Positions 22,946 through 33,718 of a DNA stretch of 64,000 nucleotides are shown here, piece after piece. The position numbers were made by a program, and so were the translations under genes. The stretch covers positions 310,001 through 374,000 of the forward strand of contig NHNY01000002.1 of assembly GCA_002786065.1 (NCBI GenBank). Direction: 5' to 3'. Position 1 is the stretch's first letter; each line of letters opens with the position of its first letter. This DNA comes from Microcyclospora pomicola. Taxonomy: Eukaryota > Ascomycota > Dothideomycetes > Capnodiales. Under the pieces are notes generated by a model. That model searched no databases, had not been told where the DNA came from, and was given only the letters and a program-made list of their open reading frames with translations.

Positions 22946-24614
22946 CTAGATGTGTCGGCCGTGGTGACGCTGATGCTGGTGCAGGTGGCGTTTGTGGTTC
23001 GCGGTCGGGCTCGCGGTAGCTGTGACGATCACATCCACTTGCTCGATGACCATAGCCAGGACTTCGTTTCCGTTGGTCATGTAGCTGGTCGAGAGAACGG
23101 TTGGTGCAGAGCCAGCTGAATCGAGCGAGGGTGCGCTAGTGATGTGAGACGATGGCGCTGCGGCGACTTTCATGGCTGCAGATGAGACGTGTGCAGACGC
23201 TGTAGCGCCGTCAGTCGGACTCGGAACGCTCGAGGAGGAATCGTCCGAAGAGGCGAAAGGCGAGAAGGAGTGGGCCGCGCCGCTGAATCCAGAGATGGCG
23301 GCGGCGACGACGATGCCACCTTGCGCAGTCGCGGTCTCCGAAGGGTCGGCGGCAGTGTAAGAAGCGGTTGGCTGACTCTTGGCGGTCGAAGGTACCGAGA
23401 ATGAGCCAACGGATGTGGTGGGCACGCCCGCCTTGCCAGGACACGGGTACTTCGTTGCTGGCTCCTCACCCCACTGGATTGGTACACCTTCGGCGAGACC
23501 CAAGCGAGGACCCGCAGGGTTGTCCTTGGATAGCACGGATGGCACATCAAATGTGCATGTAGCTGCCTCAGCATCCGTCTGCTGTGTAAACAGAGGGCAG
23601 TCACCAATCTCGCCGGACATGTTCGTGCAGGTCTGGATGGCCGACTGCAAGAAGTCTTCGTCCCAGCCCATGATGAAATCACCGTGATAGCCAGTACCGA
23701 TAGGATCGCCGTGAGAAAAGGTGAAGTAGCCGTCCTCACCAGCGTAGGCATTGGTCGCCCAAATCGTCTCGAAGAACAGGAAGGGATAGTGGTGATCGTA
23801 GCCTGGCGGGCAGTTGCCTTCCTTCACCAAACTGGGGTATGCCATGTGGGACTTATGATCTGGCGAGTCCGTCGCTCCAGTGCCGCAGCTGGGGAAAGCC
23901 AGCTCAAGACGAAGGCCGTCGGTACACTGGGTGTCCAACATCTCTTTGGAGGGGAACTGGTGACGATACAACGAGGGTTCGGGATCCTTATTGTAGTTCA
24001 GGCAGTTGAAACCAAGGGCGCGCTGTTCCAGGAAGAATTGATCTTCGGCGCTGGTCGGCCAGGAGCTGAGTGGTGTGTCTGGAACCGGTCCAGTGAAGTT
24101 TCGCACGTTTCTGTTCCCAGCGACCATCTGCAGACCTGCTGGGAATGCCTTCAACTCGGAAGGGTCGTCCAGGTACATGAGGTAGTAGCTTTATTGTTAT
24201 TAGCTCGTGTATCAACATGAAGTTCCTGAGAATAGACCTACGCTAGCATACCGCCAACCTGCTGGACCATCTCAGTGGTGCCGTTGTGCCACATGAAATG
24301 CAGGGTAGGAGTCCAGTAGGCAGAATTGTCCTGAGTGACTTCGCAAGAGGTGCAGGTATCGTCTGCGCGGAGGTCGTCGTAAGAGGTGTCCATGCTGATA
24401 GCTGGGATCTGTTAGCAGCAGTTTGATCTTAGTGCAGATTTCCATATCTACCATTGCCACCGTGGAAGGTGTGGACGTGATCGGAAATGGTGCCAGCATC
24501 CATGATGGGATCAAGGCGCGCAGCACCAGTGCGAGAACGACAGGGCATGCGCCAGAAAGCCGAGACAGTGCTTGCACCGGCAAGGACGGCGGCGGCGGTG
24601 GATGTGTACCTCAT
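22946..24614 (-). CDS. Secreted DUF1996 protein with Ser/Thr-rich linker and His-rich tail
   Basis: Exons 24614-24452, 24401-24242 and 24188-22946 join to 521 residues. Residues 1-19 are a clear signal peptide ending in TVSA. The DUF1996 domain spans about 20-260, with its hallmark opening (WRMPCRS, DPIMDAGTISDHVHTFHGGNA), CTSCEVTQDNSAYWTP and the HGDPIGTGYHGDFIMGW segment. DUF1996 proteins are fungal secreted or wall-linked proteins of unclear function. About 150 residues rich in Ser, Thr, Ala and Pro follow, as in heavily O-glycosylated wall proteins. The protein does not end in a hydrophobic GPI signal. A Lys-Arg pair, a possible Kex2 site, precedes a terminal stretch in which 7 of 13 residues are His. 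Confidence 0.9.
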
Positions 24615-26439
24615 GATGACGAGGCCTGTCGTGTGTGTAGAGTTGTTTCGATTGAAAAAGTTGATGAGTTGGTGAAGAGGGGCAGAAGCGGACTATGCGC
24701 TGTTTATCAAGTGTAGGTGGCGAGAGTGAACAGACGACAGACTAGCTGGCTGATTGTTCAGACCTCTATTGTCGTGGGGAGGTTATTGCAAAGTATCGGA
24801 GGTGGCGAAGGTATCCGCATGTGACTGTTTGCTTGATTGTTGGTCGAACAATAAGAGGCGCTGCAAGCTGGAAGTGGTTGATGGAATCGATATAATGAGT
24901 GGACGGCCGTAGCCAGATAGTGATCGAGCACTTGGCTCTTGCGACAAAACTGATAAGACTCAAGGAGTGACTGGGACAAGAAAGATTGTGTTGTTCACCA
25001 CGAACGACAAGAATGAGGCACAAGGTGGTGGTGAATGTTGTAGGAGAGAGACTGTCCGAAGAACGAGGGACGTCGACCTTCAAACCCGCCGGCCGGATTA
25101 GAGTTGGGAGATGTTCTCAAACAACGGGAGAACGCGCTAATGCGCTTGGCTTGCATGGACGTTGGAGTCTGATTGGCGCATGACGTCGTGCGACACGACC
25201 CCTGGCATAAGCGAAGCGCAGCAACATGATTGGCATTGTCAGAGGAAGCGCTGCCAAGTCTTGCCCGGTTACAACAATCCAATGTGCCACCAGAGCAGCA
25301 ATACCGTGTCCGAAGCGCCCAGGAACAGGATCCAGGGGTTGTGCAATGCGGGCGATGTGCTGGCCGAGCAGTCGAAAGAGACACGGCGACATGAACGGCA
25401 GCCCGTAGTGTCTAACGATCTGAACCACGCGATATATCGATCGACGACGCTTACCAACCGGATACCCGTGAACAGGAGGTCATGACCATTCAATCCGACC
25501 GCGTGAGGCAACACGGTGGTATGACATCTTCACCAGCCACTTATCGTTATCCGAGCCAACTTATGCTGTCCAGCTAACGATCGAACTGCGGCGTACGAAA
25601 GATCCCCAGCGCGAACCTGTGCAGGTCGAGAGACTGATCGTTGGCTGATCAGTTCTTGGTCTTGATTGCAACTATCTGATACCGAAAAGTGAGCATCGCG
25701 CAGCACCGGCGAGCATGTGGCACACCTTGGCCAGGCACCCGATGGCACAGCGTACGGAGTCTAACGCCTGCCAATAGCATGTCCGATGCGTGGTATGATT
25801 GGCGGCATTTCTTTTTTTGCCTAGATGAACTCGCCGCTACCTTCCAAAGTAGTGTTACTGAACACGGCCATGGTAGAGCTTGTGCTCGACGACTGTACGG
25901 AGGTTCATATGACAGCTCCGGTACGCGAAGGTGTCCAGTGCTTCCAATATTGCACCACCAAATTTCTGTTACCTCCAGCATTGTGATCTGCGTGTTTGCA
26001 CGAGTTCCTACTTGTGTCTGCAATATGCTCGCCGGACGAAACATGGTAGCGCGCAGTACATTGCTGACACAAGAGGACACCTCTGATCGCAAGACTCTTA
26101 GCGGTAAGTCCTCTGAAGGACGTACAGGCTTTGGTGCAATCGCATGATCTCTTGCACCTCGTCGACAGCTATCAGGGCAATGTCGTAATGCTTTCCTCCA
26201 AATCCACCATGACACAGAATGCTTCATCTTTGTAAGCATCGACTTGAAGTTGTTGCTAGCTCAAGATCGTGATGGGCATATGCATGTGGCCTGAAACTGA
26301 ATCTGCTTGCGCGTTCAGGTCGTCAGGTCGTCAGGTATACATGGCAGCTGCATGGTGGCGACATTATGACAGCGACATTCGGAATAAACTCTAGTCAAGC
26401 ATTCATCACCATGTTCACCGTTTGAGACAGCATCTGAGC
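24615..26439. other. 1.8-kb intergenic region
   Basis: It holds the promoter of the DUF1996 gene and the 3' flank of the Yju2 gene. Two opposite frames of 150-196 codons overlap around 25650-26240, but neither resembles a protein and both have composition typical of chance frames. An 8-bp unit (CAGGTCGT) repeats about two and a half times near 26316-26335. No tRNA or mobile element was seen. Confidence 0.45.
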
Positions 26440-27327
26440 TCAGTCATCGTCACTGTCATACCCAACCAAAAGAGCAGCAGGTTTAGCAGGCACCGGTGTC
26501 TGGTGCACCGCAATCTTGGCACTTCTGGTGATTCCAAGCGCAGCTGAAAGATCTTCTTTCTTCTTCTTGATCTGACGTTGGAATGTCTGCGGAGGTGGTG
26601 GGGGCGGCATCGCAGCACTGTCCTTGTCTGATCGTTTGACAACCATGTCATCATCTGGCACCTCTATCTCTTCGTCCAGCCTCCTCACCTTCTCGCCAGT
26701 CCCACTGCGAAAGGCCAACCGAGCCTGCTCTTCAATTTCCCTCTCAATCCGTTCTGCCTCCTCGTCTCGCTGTTCGACCGCTACGCTGCTGGCGACCCCG
26801 TCGATGTCTGCTCGCTCCCTTGCAGCATTCCTTGTGCGTACCTCGTCCAGCGCATCCGCAATCTGCATCTCGGTGCGCGCATCCAGCGTCTTCTTCTCCA
26901 GCTCCTTCATCGCATCCCTCTCGTTCTCCTCCCGCTCCAACCGATCCATCATCTCCTCCTCCGTCTCCTCCGCCAGCTTCGCTTCTCTCCAGACCTCGAA
27001 GTTCCGCTTGGCGCCCTTCTCACACGTGTAGTCCATATTCTTCGGATCGGTCTTGAAAGTGATCTCGGCCGAACATCGCGTACATCGGATGTAGAAGCGG
27101 AAGATGGTGATGGCGTAGTATTTCTCCTCGGTGGTCTCTTTGCGCGCGTTGAACTTGCGCCCTTTGTAGATGTACTCGCCGCAGGAGGTGCACTTCATGG
27201 AGAACGGCGCCATGAGACGAACGGTCTGCTGCTTGGGTCCAGTCTGCTTGGGGCCTCTCCGGCGCTCAATCTTGGACGGATCGAAGTCCGGAGGGTAGTA
27301 TTTAGTGAGGACTTTGCGTTCCGACAT
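26440..27327 (-). CDS. YJU2: Splicing factor Yju2 (Cwc16 / CCDC94 family)
   Basis: Binds the spliceosome with the Prp19 complex and promotes the first transesterification after Prp2 action. The single-exon frame gives 295 residues starting with the family signature MSERKVLTKYYPPDFDPS. Two CxxC pairs (Cys46/49 in KCTSCGEYIYKG and Cys82/85 in RCTRCSAEI) form the zinc site. FKTDPKNMDY and KRNFE follow, and then a long charged coiled coil (about residues 110-215, rich in Glu/Arg). The tail has a proline run and ends in an acidic YDSDDD. It is divergent from the APC/C gene. Confidence 0.96.
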   Translation of the reverse strand: MSERKVLTKYYPPDFDPSKIERRRGPKQTGPKQQTVRLMAPFSMKCTSCGEYIYKGRKFNARKETTEEKYYAITIFRFYIRCTRCSAEITFKTDPKNMDYTCEKGAKRNFEVWREAKLAEETEEEMMDRLEREENERDAMKELEKKTLDARTEMQIADALDEVRTRNAARERADIDGVASSVAVEQRDEEAERIEREIEEQARLAFRSGTGEKVRRLDEEIEVPDDDMVVKRSDKDSAAMPPPPPPQTFQRQIKKKKEDLSAALGITRSAKIAVHQTPVPAKPAALLVGYDSDDD

Positions 27328-27673
27328 GATCGATTACAGTGTGTGAAATGGACGGCGAATTTAGCTGGACCTAATACTGTATTGGTGTGTGGCTTGCGCG
27401 CCTGGGATAGGCAAGAAGAAAAAGGATGTAGCAGATATATTTTATTCCACGTGAGATAGGTCGTCATGCGGGCCACATTTGGTCATCAAGCAAGCGCGTC
27501 GCTATGTTTACCACTTTCTCTGTTACATGTGCTCCCTCTGCTTCGTCTGCAGGTACGTGAACATGAATCGTATACGTTCGTACGAATGTGCGAAGAGCGG
27601 AACGATCCTCATACTCATGCTTCGATTACACAATACAGATATAGTATCCTACCGCAACATTTCATGAAGACGG
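27328..27673. promoter_or_regulatory. Bidirectional promoter, YJU2 / APC6
   Basis: Start codons of the minus-strand YJU2 and the plus-strand APC/C gene are separated by 346 bp. Contains an AT-rich TATATTTTATT block near 27435-27445 and a TATAG block near 27639. No binding site is assigned. Confidence 0.45.
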
Positions 27674-29609
27674 ATGATGAACAACATGGAAACCTTTTTG
27701 CGCAAGTGGCAACGGGACGCGATCGACAAACGACAGTATGACTCGGCCATCTTCGTTGGAGATAAGTTATGGGCAATCACTAGTACGTCCATGCAAACAG
27801 CGAACTCGGATCGATGGATCATGGAGCCATATTAAACGCCCATCAGGTTCTGATGCCGATGCATTCACCCTTGCACAATGCCACTTCGATGCCACGAATT
27901 ACTCACGAGCCCTTGCGCTGGTCTCGCGATCTGATCTGTTACATCGATCACTCCAGGCGCGATATCTAGCAGCGCATTGCTATATCAAGCAGAATCGACA
28001 TGAGGACGCTCTGGCGCTTTTGGGCGACAAGAATCCCGTCCATCTCATCACTACTGTGGACGCAGCTCGACGAAAGCAACTGCACATGTCCAATGGTCTG
28101 TCGAATAAGCAGCATGGCAAATCGAGGATCCCCTCGATGCTCCAAAGAGCGGATCGCAGTGAAGAGCGCGACCGTGAGGATGCGTCAAGCATCAAGTACG
28201 AAGCAGGCATGTGCTATCTACGCGGTTTGTGTCATGCTAAACAGAATGCATTCGATCGCGCCAAAGATTGTTACCGAGATGCTGTGCGGATCGACGTGCA
28301 GTGCTTTGAGGCCTTTGATCAATTAATGAAAAATTCACTCATGAGTCCTGGAGAAGAATGGGATTTTCTTGACAGCTTGAACTTCGATAGCATACCTTTG
28401 GATACTGGCGAGTCCAATGTTCAGGAAGCAGCCGACTTCAGCCGGAATCTTTACATGACGAGACTTTCGAAATACGTCCGGCCGGACGAGTTCAACACAG
28501 CCATGGAAACCCTCAGCACGCACTATCACCTAGCTGAAAATCCTGACATACTCCTGGCCAAAGCCGAGATTCTGACAACGTCTTCACGGTTCGAACCCGC
28601 GCTCGCACTCACGTCTGCCATCTTGGAGCTCGAACCGTACAACTTCGCCTGCTTGCCTCTTCACACATCACTGCTCTCCCAACTCAAGCATACCAACGCG
28701 TTATTTGCCCTGTCTCACGATCTAGCTGACACGCATCCAAACGAGCCTTGCACTTGGCTTGCGGTCGGGACATACTACTTGGCTACAGCTCGAATTCCAG
28801 AAGCACGAAGCTACTTCTCCAAAGCCTCCCTGATGGATCCGCACTTCGGCCCCGCCTGGATAGGCTTTGCACACACGTTTGCCATGGAAGGGGAAGGCGA
28901 CCAAGCGATCGCTGCGTATTCCACAGCAGCTCGTCTGTTTCAAGGCACGCACCTGCCCCAGCTGTTCCTCGGCATGCAAGAAATCGCGCTCGACAACTTG
29001 GCGATTGCTCGAGAGTACCTTACTGCCGCGCACAACCTCTGCGACCGCGACCCACTCCTCCTCAACGAGCTGGGAGTATGTTCCTACAAGGAAGGCCACT
29101 ACGACGAAGCCATCCGGCAATTCCTTCTGGCGCTACGCATCGTGGAAGATAACGAAGCACCGGCCCAGCAATACAGCAACGTGCGCCTCAACCTGGCCCA
29201 CGCTTACCGGCGCAGTGGACTGTTCCACGACGCTCTCGAGCAATTCGACGAAGTCATCCGACTCGGCATGCGAGACTGTTCGACCTTCACCTCGAAAGGT
29301 CTGGTGCTGCTCGAGCTGGATCAGCCGTTCGAGGCCGTGGTGACGCTGCACGAAGGCCTGGCCATGTCTCCTCAAGACCCTATCGCAAGCGACCTGCTGT
29401 CGAAAGCGCTGGGTCTGCTGGAAGGCGAAGGCGTTCTGGGTGGTGCAGATGAGCGATCGGTGGACGAGGGCTTGCAGGCTAGGCTTTTGAATATACGGCA
29501 AAGTCGTGGGTCGGGGAATAGACGGAGACGGCAGCGAATGCATGTGGACCGTTCGCGGGAAGGCGTAGGAGAGGGCGGAGATATGGACTTGGATCATGCG
29601 AGAGGATAA
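27674..29609 (+). CDS. CDC16: Anaphase-promoting complex subunit Cut9 / Cdc16 (APC6)
   Basis: TPR scaffold of the APC/C ubiquitin ligase that drives anaphase and mitotic exit. A short first exon, 27674-27782, carries the N-terminal motif (METFLRKW, YDSAIFVGDKLWAIT) and is joined over a 64-nt intron (GTACGT donor, ATCAG acceptor) to 27847-29609. Total length is 623 residues, as usual. Two in-frame ATGs exist (27674 and 27686). The first is preceded by an in-frame stop; the second matches the family start better. TPR helices repeat throughout, for example ADAFTLAQCHFDATNYSRALAL, PCTWLAVGTYYLATARIPEARSYF and DPLLLNELGVCSYKEGHYDEAI. The C-terminal 40 residues are basic and disordered. Confidence 0.94.
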
Positions 29610-29809
29610 GACACAAGTCTTGGAACATCATAGATCAATTAAACTTGTTTGCTGGTGAAACAGCCCATCTACTGCTCCCACCAAAGCGCCTCGGATGCGC
29701 ACCATGCAATTACGCCGTCAAGTCTACGTACGACAAAGCCTGTACGCGACGTGACCCCGACCCTGTAATGCCCCAACACCGACGCAAAAGACGGCAAGTT
29801 CATACACCC

Positions 29810-32800
29810 CTAAACGCATTCCCACTCTGCAAACACACACCACCTCGCGCTCCGATCCGCCAATACCAGACCTCTCCACACCCCCTTCTCGCCGATCTTG
29901 ACCACCGTCTCCCAGCTCGTCGTCAGCCCGCCATCGTGCTCTTCGGGCCGCGAGGAATGCTCCTGCTTCCGCGACAGCCGGATGATCTTCTGGCTGGGCG
30001 TCTGGATCGCCAGCTTCGCAGGTTTCTGCTGTGCCGCCGTCATCGGTTGGCCCGAGTTGGACGCCGGGTCGGAGTAGTTGCTGCCGGTTTGCGACGCCGT
30101 GGCCGAGGTCATGCTGCGCATGCTCATGGCGCTGGAGGGACGAGCGAACGGCGCAGGGCTTGCGGCATGACCGGGGCCTGTGATGGCGTTGCCGTTGCTG
30201 GTGCCCCAGGTATCCGGCGTGAAGCGCGAGAGAAACGATGGATGCTGGCGGACGCAGAAGACGAAGGTGTTGTTCAGCACCAGCTTGGCACACTGCGGCT
30301 GGGCGACGTAGAGGTCGTGTCGCTGGGCGTGGGGTGTAGGGTGACGGGTGAGGAAGCTGTACGGCGGGTTCTGGCCGATGTGGGAGATGGGCAGGGCGAA
30401 CGCGAGAGCATGCGGGTTATCCTTGGCGGAATGCATGAGCCCACGCTTGCCGGCATACACTCTGAGCGTCCCGACGCCCTCGTCGCCGGGGAGGAGCGCC
30501 TTGATTCTGTATCGCTTACGTCCGCCGATCCATTCGGCTTGTGCTAGTGACGGCTTCTTGATCATGTCGCCGCTCTCGAACAGGTCACCGTCCGCGTCAC
30601 AAGCGAATGCGCGGGCTTCGGTCTCTGCTACACACTCCATGTCTTCCGGCACGTTGACGTACAAGTGGGTCATCTCGAGGTTCTCCAGATGAAGCATGCT
30701 GGTGTTGAAGTCTGCAAGCTCGATACCGTTGCGGAAGTAGGAGGGACAAGCACACGGAAGGGCCATCAGGATCTCATGATCGATTGGAGGAACGATGTGC
30801 TGCTGTTCAGGTAGCAATGGTATATGCGTATAGCAGAGCTCCAGGGGCCGCGCGAGAAAGTACCATGACTCGGCCGTCTGGCTCCCGGCACTACTATAGG
30901 CACTTCTTCTCGGGTTGGACGGACTTGCTAACGAGCAGTCAAGCAGACGCCATTCGCCTTCCACGATAACTGCATTCCAGAAGTGATTCGGCCGGGCGAT
31001 GGTGTCAAGATCGAGCGTCTCGCCTGGTGCTTTCAGGTAGCCTCGCACGACTTCGACATGCAGGCCGATTGCATTGCACATGTCGCGAACCACAACAGCA
31101 ATTTCCTCGCTGCAGCCACGTCTGGTCTGAAGAACGCGCTTGGTGTCGATCTGCCCTTCAAAGTCTTCCTCCCATGCGATACGCTCCGCTACCCAAGTGA
31201 ATATAGCCCGCAGCCTCTGTACATCCGTGCGGTAAGGCCGGCATACGTAGCTTTGTGCCAAGGATGCTGCTGTGACCATGGCTGGAGCACTTTGCATGAA
31301 CCGCGTGCTCTTGTCTACCAGAGCTAGGTTCGGTGTGTTGAAGTCATTTGGTTCCGCAACCGGGAGTCCATCGAGGCCCTCGTCTCCTTCGGCCAGCTCG
31401 TGCAGTAGATCGATAGGATTGAGTGCTGGCTTCTGGAGCATCTCGCTCCGCTCCGCTCTATCCTCCCGCTCTCTGTGGCTGATGCTGTTAGAGCGATTGA
31501 TGTCGCGCCTGACCTGCATCCAGTCTACACCTGCGCTAGGTGCTGTAGGCTTGGATGGGCTGCCGCCAAAAGCCGAGCCTGGCCTCGAAGATGGGTCACC
31601 TGAAATTGCTTCAGAAGTGTTAGCGCCAAACAAGCTCTTCGTCGGGCTTCCTGCCCGGCTCCCAGGTCTGCTGCCATTTGCGCTTCCAATCGTCGATCGT
31701 GCAGTGGCTGCTCCAGTCCTTGCCGTCGTCTTTGCCGAATCGATCATCTTTCGGAAGAAGCCACTACGTCTCGCTTTGGGCGCGTTCAATCCACCGAGGA
31801 TTCCCCCGGACTCTCCAGAATCCTTGCCCCAGTCTGCTGTTGGAATGGTAGCTGAGACATTGTCCGAGGCATGGCTTGCGTGATAGCTCGGGCCTGATCC
31901 AGAGCTCTCGGACGGTGCTGTGTCTCTGACATCTAAGGGGAGTCTGAAGCCGCCTTGCGTATGGAGATCAATCGAACTCATTGCGCGTGCATTGCGTTGA
32001 CTGCCTAAACCGTGCTTTCGTCGAGCAAGGCTGCCTGCGCTGGTAGCGCTGAAACCTCCGGCCGAATAGCCAGACATGATACTCCGACTTGTCAGCTGAG
32101 TGCTATTCGAGCTATGAGTCGCAGAAGATGAGTTTGTCGAGTTCGTGACGTTGGTTTTCGTGGTATATGTACGGCTCAACTCTATGTTAGACTTTCGGTG
32201 GCGCAGCGGAGCCTCATCTTTCCGAGCTTGGAAAGCAAGAATGTGGGAAGAGCCTTGGCTGGACTGGCTATCCGAGGTCGTGGGACGAGGAGCTGAGTAT
32301 TGTGCTCCCTTTAATGGAGGCTGTGGTGGATTCTCCTGGGTATAGTTGTCCCGAGACGGACGATGTCTTAAGTCTTGCTCCATACGTTGGAGATAGTTGT
32401 CAAGTTGTGATTGTCCGCTTAAAGGGGACTGCATGTACGAGTTCCGCGACATGGTATCTTCACCAGCAAACCCCAGGGATGAATGTGCTCGTTCACGTCG
32501 GGATCGATTGCGTACAAGCTCAAACTCGTCCGGTGACCATACGTCTGACGTTGAAGTCCCAAACCCTTGTTGATTGTATTCGTGCTCGCTCATGTCTGTC
32601 TCCATACTCATGTCCTGAAGTGAAGACATGACATCGTTCATCGCGTCACGCAATGGTGATGGAGTCATGTTATGTCCCTCACCTGGAGACGGTGGAACAG
32701 GTGTGATAGATCCTCGATATGCGCCAGGTTCATCTTGAGAGTACCGATAAGGCTGGGGTGAAGGTGCTCTGCTGGGCTGATAGGCCACTCGATGCGCAGG

Positions 32801-33718
32801 AGGGGGCGGAGGTGGTGGGGAAGCACATCCATCATCGCTATTGAACGACGCCGGGGAGATGTCTCTACGGTAGCCAAAAGATGGGGCCGGAGACGGTGCT
32901 CTACTATGGTAGTCTTGTTGCTCTTGCTGGTAGGGGCTGGGGGATGGCTGGCGTGATGCGGGAAGTATTTGCGGATATGCTGACCCATCCTGAAACGTGG
33001 AAGGGAGTGGCGAGTGTGACCGTGGAGGGACGGGCGATTGCGCGCGGTATTGGGGCTGCGGTGAAGCTGCTCGTTGTACGCCTCTTGAGGGTTGGTTTGA
33101 TGCATACCCCGGAACCGGACTTGCGGACGCAGAAGACGTAACCCTCGTCGGAGTTGAGACATGTGCTGGAGCTCGTGAAGAACGCCTTGGCAAAGGTTCC
33201 GGTATGCGCGGAAAATTATCGTTCTTCAACGGGCTTGAGCTTCCCTGCTTTCTCAACGAACTCATTGGGGACTGCGCGGTTTTCATGCTTGAGTATGGTG
33301 CGAACTTGCTCTTTTTCTTCGTCTTCTCCTTGTCACTCTCTGGTGTGCCTTCTCTGCTGTTATCCAGGCTTCCTCTGGGCCCAAGCTTTTCATATGCTTG
33401 GAAGGGTTTCCTGAAAACGCTTTTGGTGCTCGTCGGGACCGCCCCGCCCTTATTCTGAGCAATTAGTGGTGAGGCATTGCGACTGTTCGGTGCTGGTCGA
33501 AAACCTTCATCCAGAACCTTGACAAAATTGCTTGGGAAAACTCCAATCGCTCGTGGGTCGCGGCGCAATCTTCCAGTCCACCATGATCCGTCTCCAGCAT
33601 TGAGCGCTTCGATCAGATCTCCTTCGATGAAGCCCAGATCTTTCTTCGTCTCTCCTCCCCAGGAGTATGTCGCCCGGCACCAACACGGAAACCGAGGGGG
33701 TAGGTCTGTCGAACCCAT
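29810..33718 (-). CDS. CYK3: Cytokinesis protein Cyk3 (SH3 + transglutaminase-like domain)
   Basis: Acts at the contractile ring/septum and promotes septum synthesis. A single frame of 1302 residues runs from the ATG at 33718. This start places the family N-terminal sequence PPRFPCWCRATYSWGGE at residue 6, and the frame is open 15 codons further upstream. The SH3 domain covers about 8-68 (DLGFIEGDLIEAL, WWTGRL, GVFPSNFVKVL). A 700-residue Ser/Pro-rich disordered middle follows. The transglutaminase-like domain lies near 830-960, with candidate triad residues Cys (RRGCSEE, about 869), His (NHFWNAV, about 911) and Asp (LLDCSL, about 927). A conserved C-terminal Cyk3 extension carries LTRHPTPHAQRHDLYVAQP. 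The converging neighbour is the APC/C gene, 200 bp away. Confidence 0.94.
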   Translation of the reverse strand: MGSTDLPPRFPCWCRATYSWGGETKKDLGFIEGDLIEALNAGDGSWWTGRLRRDPRAIGVFPSNFVKVLDEGFRPAPNSRNASPLIAQNKGGAVPTSTKSVFRKPFQAYEKLGPRGSLDNSREGTPESDKEKTKKKSKFAPYSSMKTAQSPMSSLRKQGSSSPLKNDNFPRIPEPLPRRSSRAPAHVSTPTRVTSSASASPVPGYASNQPSRGVQRAASPQPQYRAQSPVPPRSHSPLPSTFQDGSAYPQILPASRQPSPSPYQQEQQDYHSRAPSPAPSFGYRRDISPASFNSDDGCASPPPPPPPAHRVAYQPSRAPSPQPYRYSQDEPGAYRGSITPVPPSPGEGHNMTPSPLRDAMNDVMSSLQDMSMETDMSEHEYNQQGFGTSTSDVWSPDEFELVRNRSRRERAHSSLGFAGEDTMSRNSYMQSPLSGQSQLDNYLQRMEQDLRHRPSRDNYTQENPPQPPLKGAQYSAPRPTTSDSQSSQGSSHILAFQARKDEAPLRHRKSNIELSRTYTTKTNVTNSTNSSSATHSSNSTQLTSRSIMSGYSAGGFSATSAGSLARRKHGLGSQRNARAMSSIDLHTQGGFRLPLDVRDTAPSESSGSGPSYHASHASDNVSATIPTADWGKDSGESGGILGGLNAPKARRSGFFRKMIDSAKTTARTGAATARSTIGSANGSRPGSRAGSPTKSLFGANTSEAISGDPSSRPGSAFGGSPSKPTAPSAGVDWMQVRRDINRSNSISHREREDRAERSEMLQKPALNPIDLLHELAEGDEGLDGLPVAEPNDFNTPNLALVDKSTRFMQSAPAMVTAASLAQSYVCRPYRTDVQRLRAIFTWVAERIAWEEDFEGQIDTKRVLQTRRGCSEEIAVVVRDMCNAIGLHVEVVRGYLKAPGETLDLDTIARPNHFWNAVIVEGEWRLLDCSLASPSNPRRSAYSSAGSQTAESWYFLARPLELCYTHIPLLPEQQHIVPPIDHEILMALPCACPSYFRNGIELADFNTSMLHLENLEMTHLYVNVPEDMECVAETEARAFACDADGDLFESGDMIKKPSLAQAEWIGGRKRYRIKALLPGDEGVGTLRVYAGKRGLMHSAKDNPHALAFALPISHIGQNPPYSFLTRHPTPHAQRHDLYVAQPQCAKLVLNNTFVFCVRQHPSFLSRFTPDTWGTSNGNAITGPGHAASPAPFARPSSAMSMRSMTSATASQTGSNYSDPASNSGQPMTAAQQKPAKLAIQTPSQKIIRLSRKQEHSSRPEEHDGGLTTSWETVVKIGEKGVWRGLVLADRSARWCVFAEWECV

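Noticed and set aside
25649-26239. 196-codon minus-strand ORF and overlapping 152-codon plus-strand ORF (25689-26147)
   Set aside because: Both are long for a spacer, but neither has protein-like blocks, splice partners or a recognisable domain. They overlap each other on opposite strands, so at most one could be real and I cannot choose.
28590-28605. B-box-like GGTTCGAAC, suggesting a tRNA
   Set aside because: It is within the APC6 coding exon, and no A box or cloverleaf can be formed around it. A similar string near 14138 also lacks an A box.
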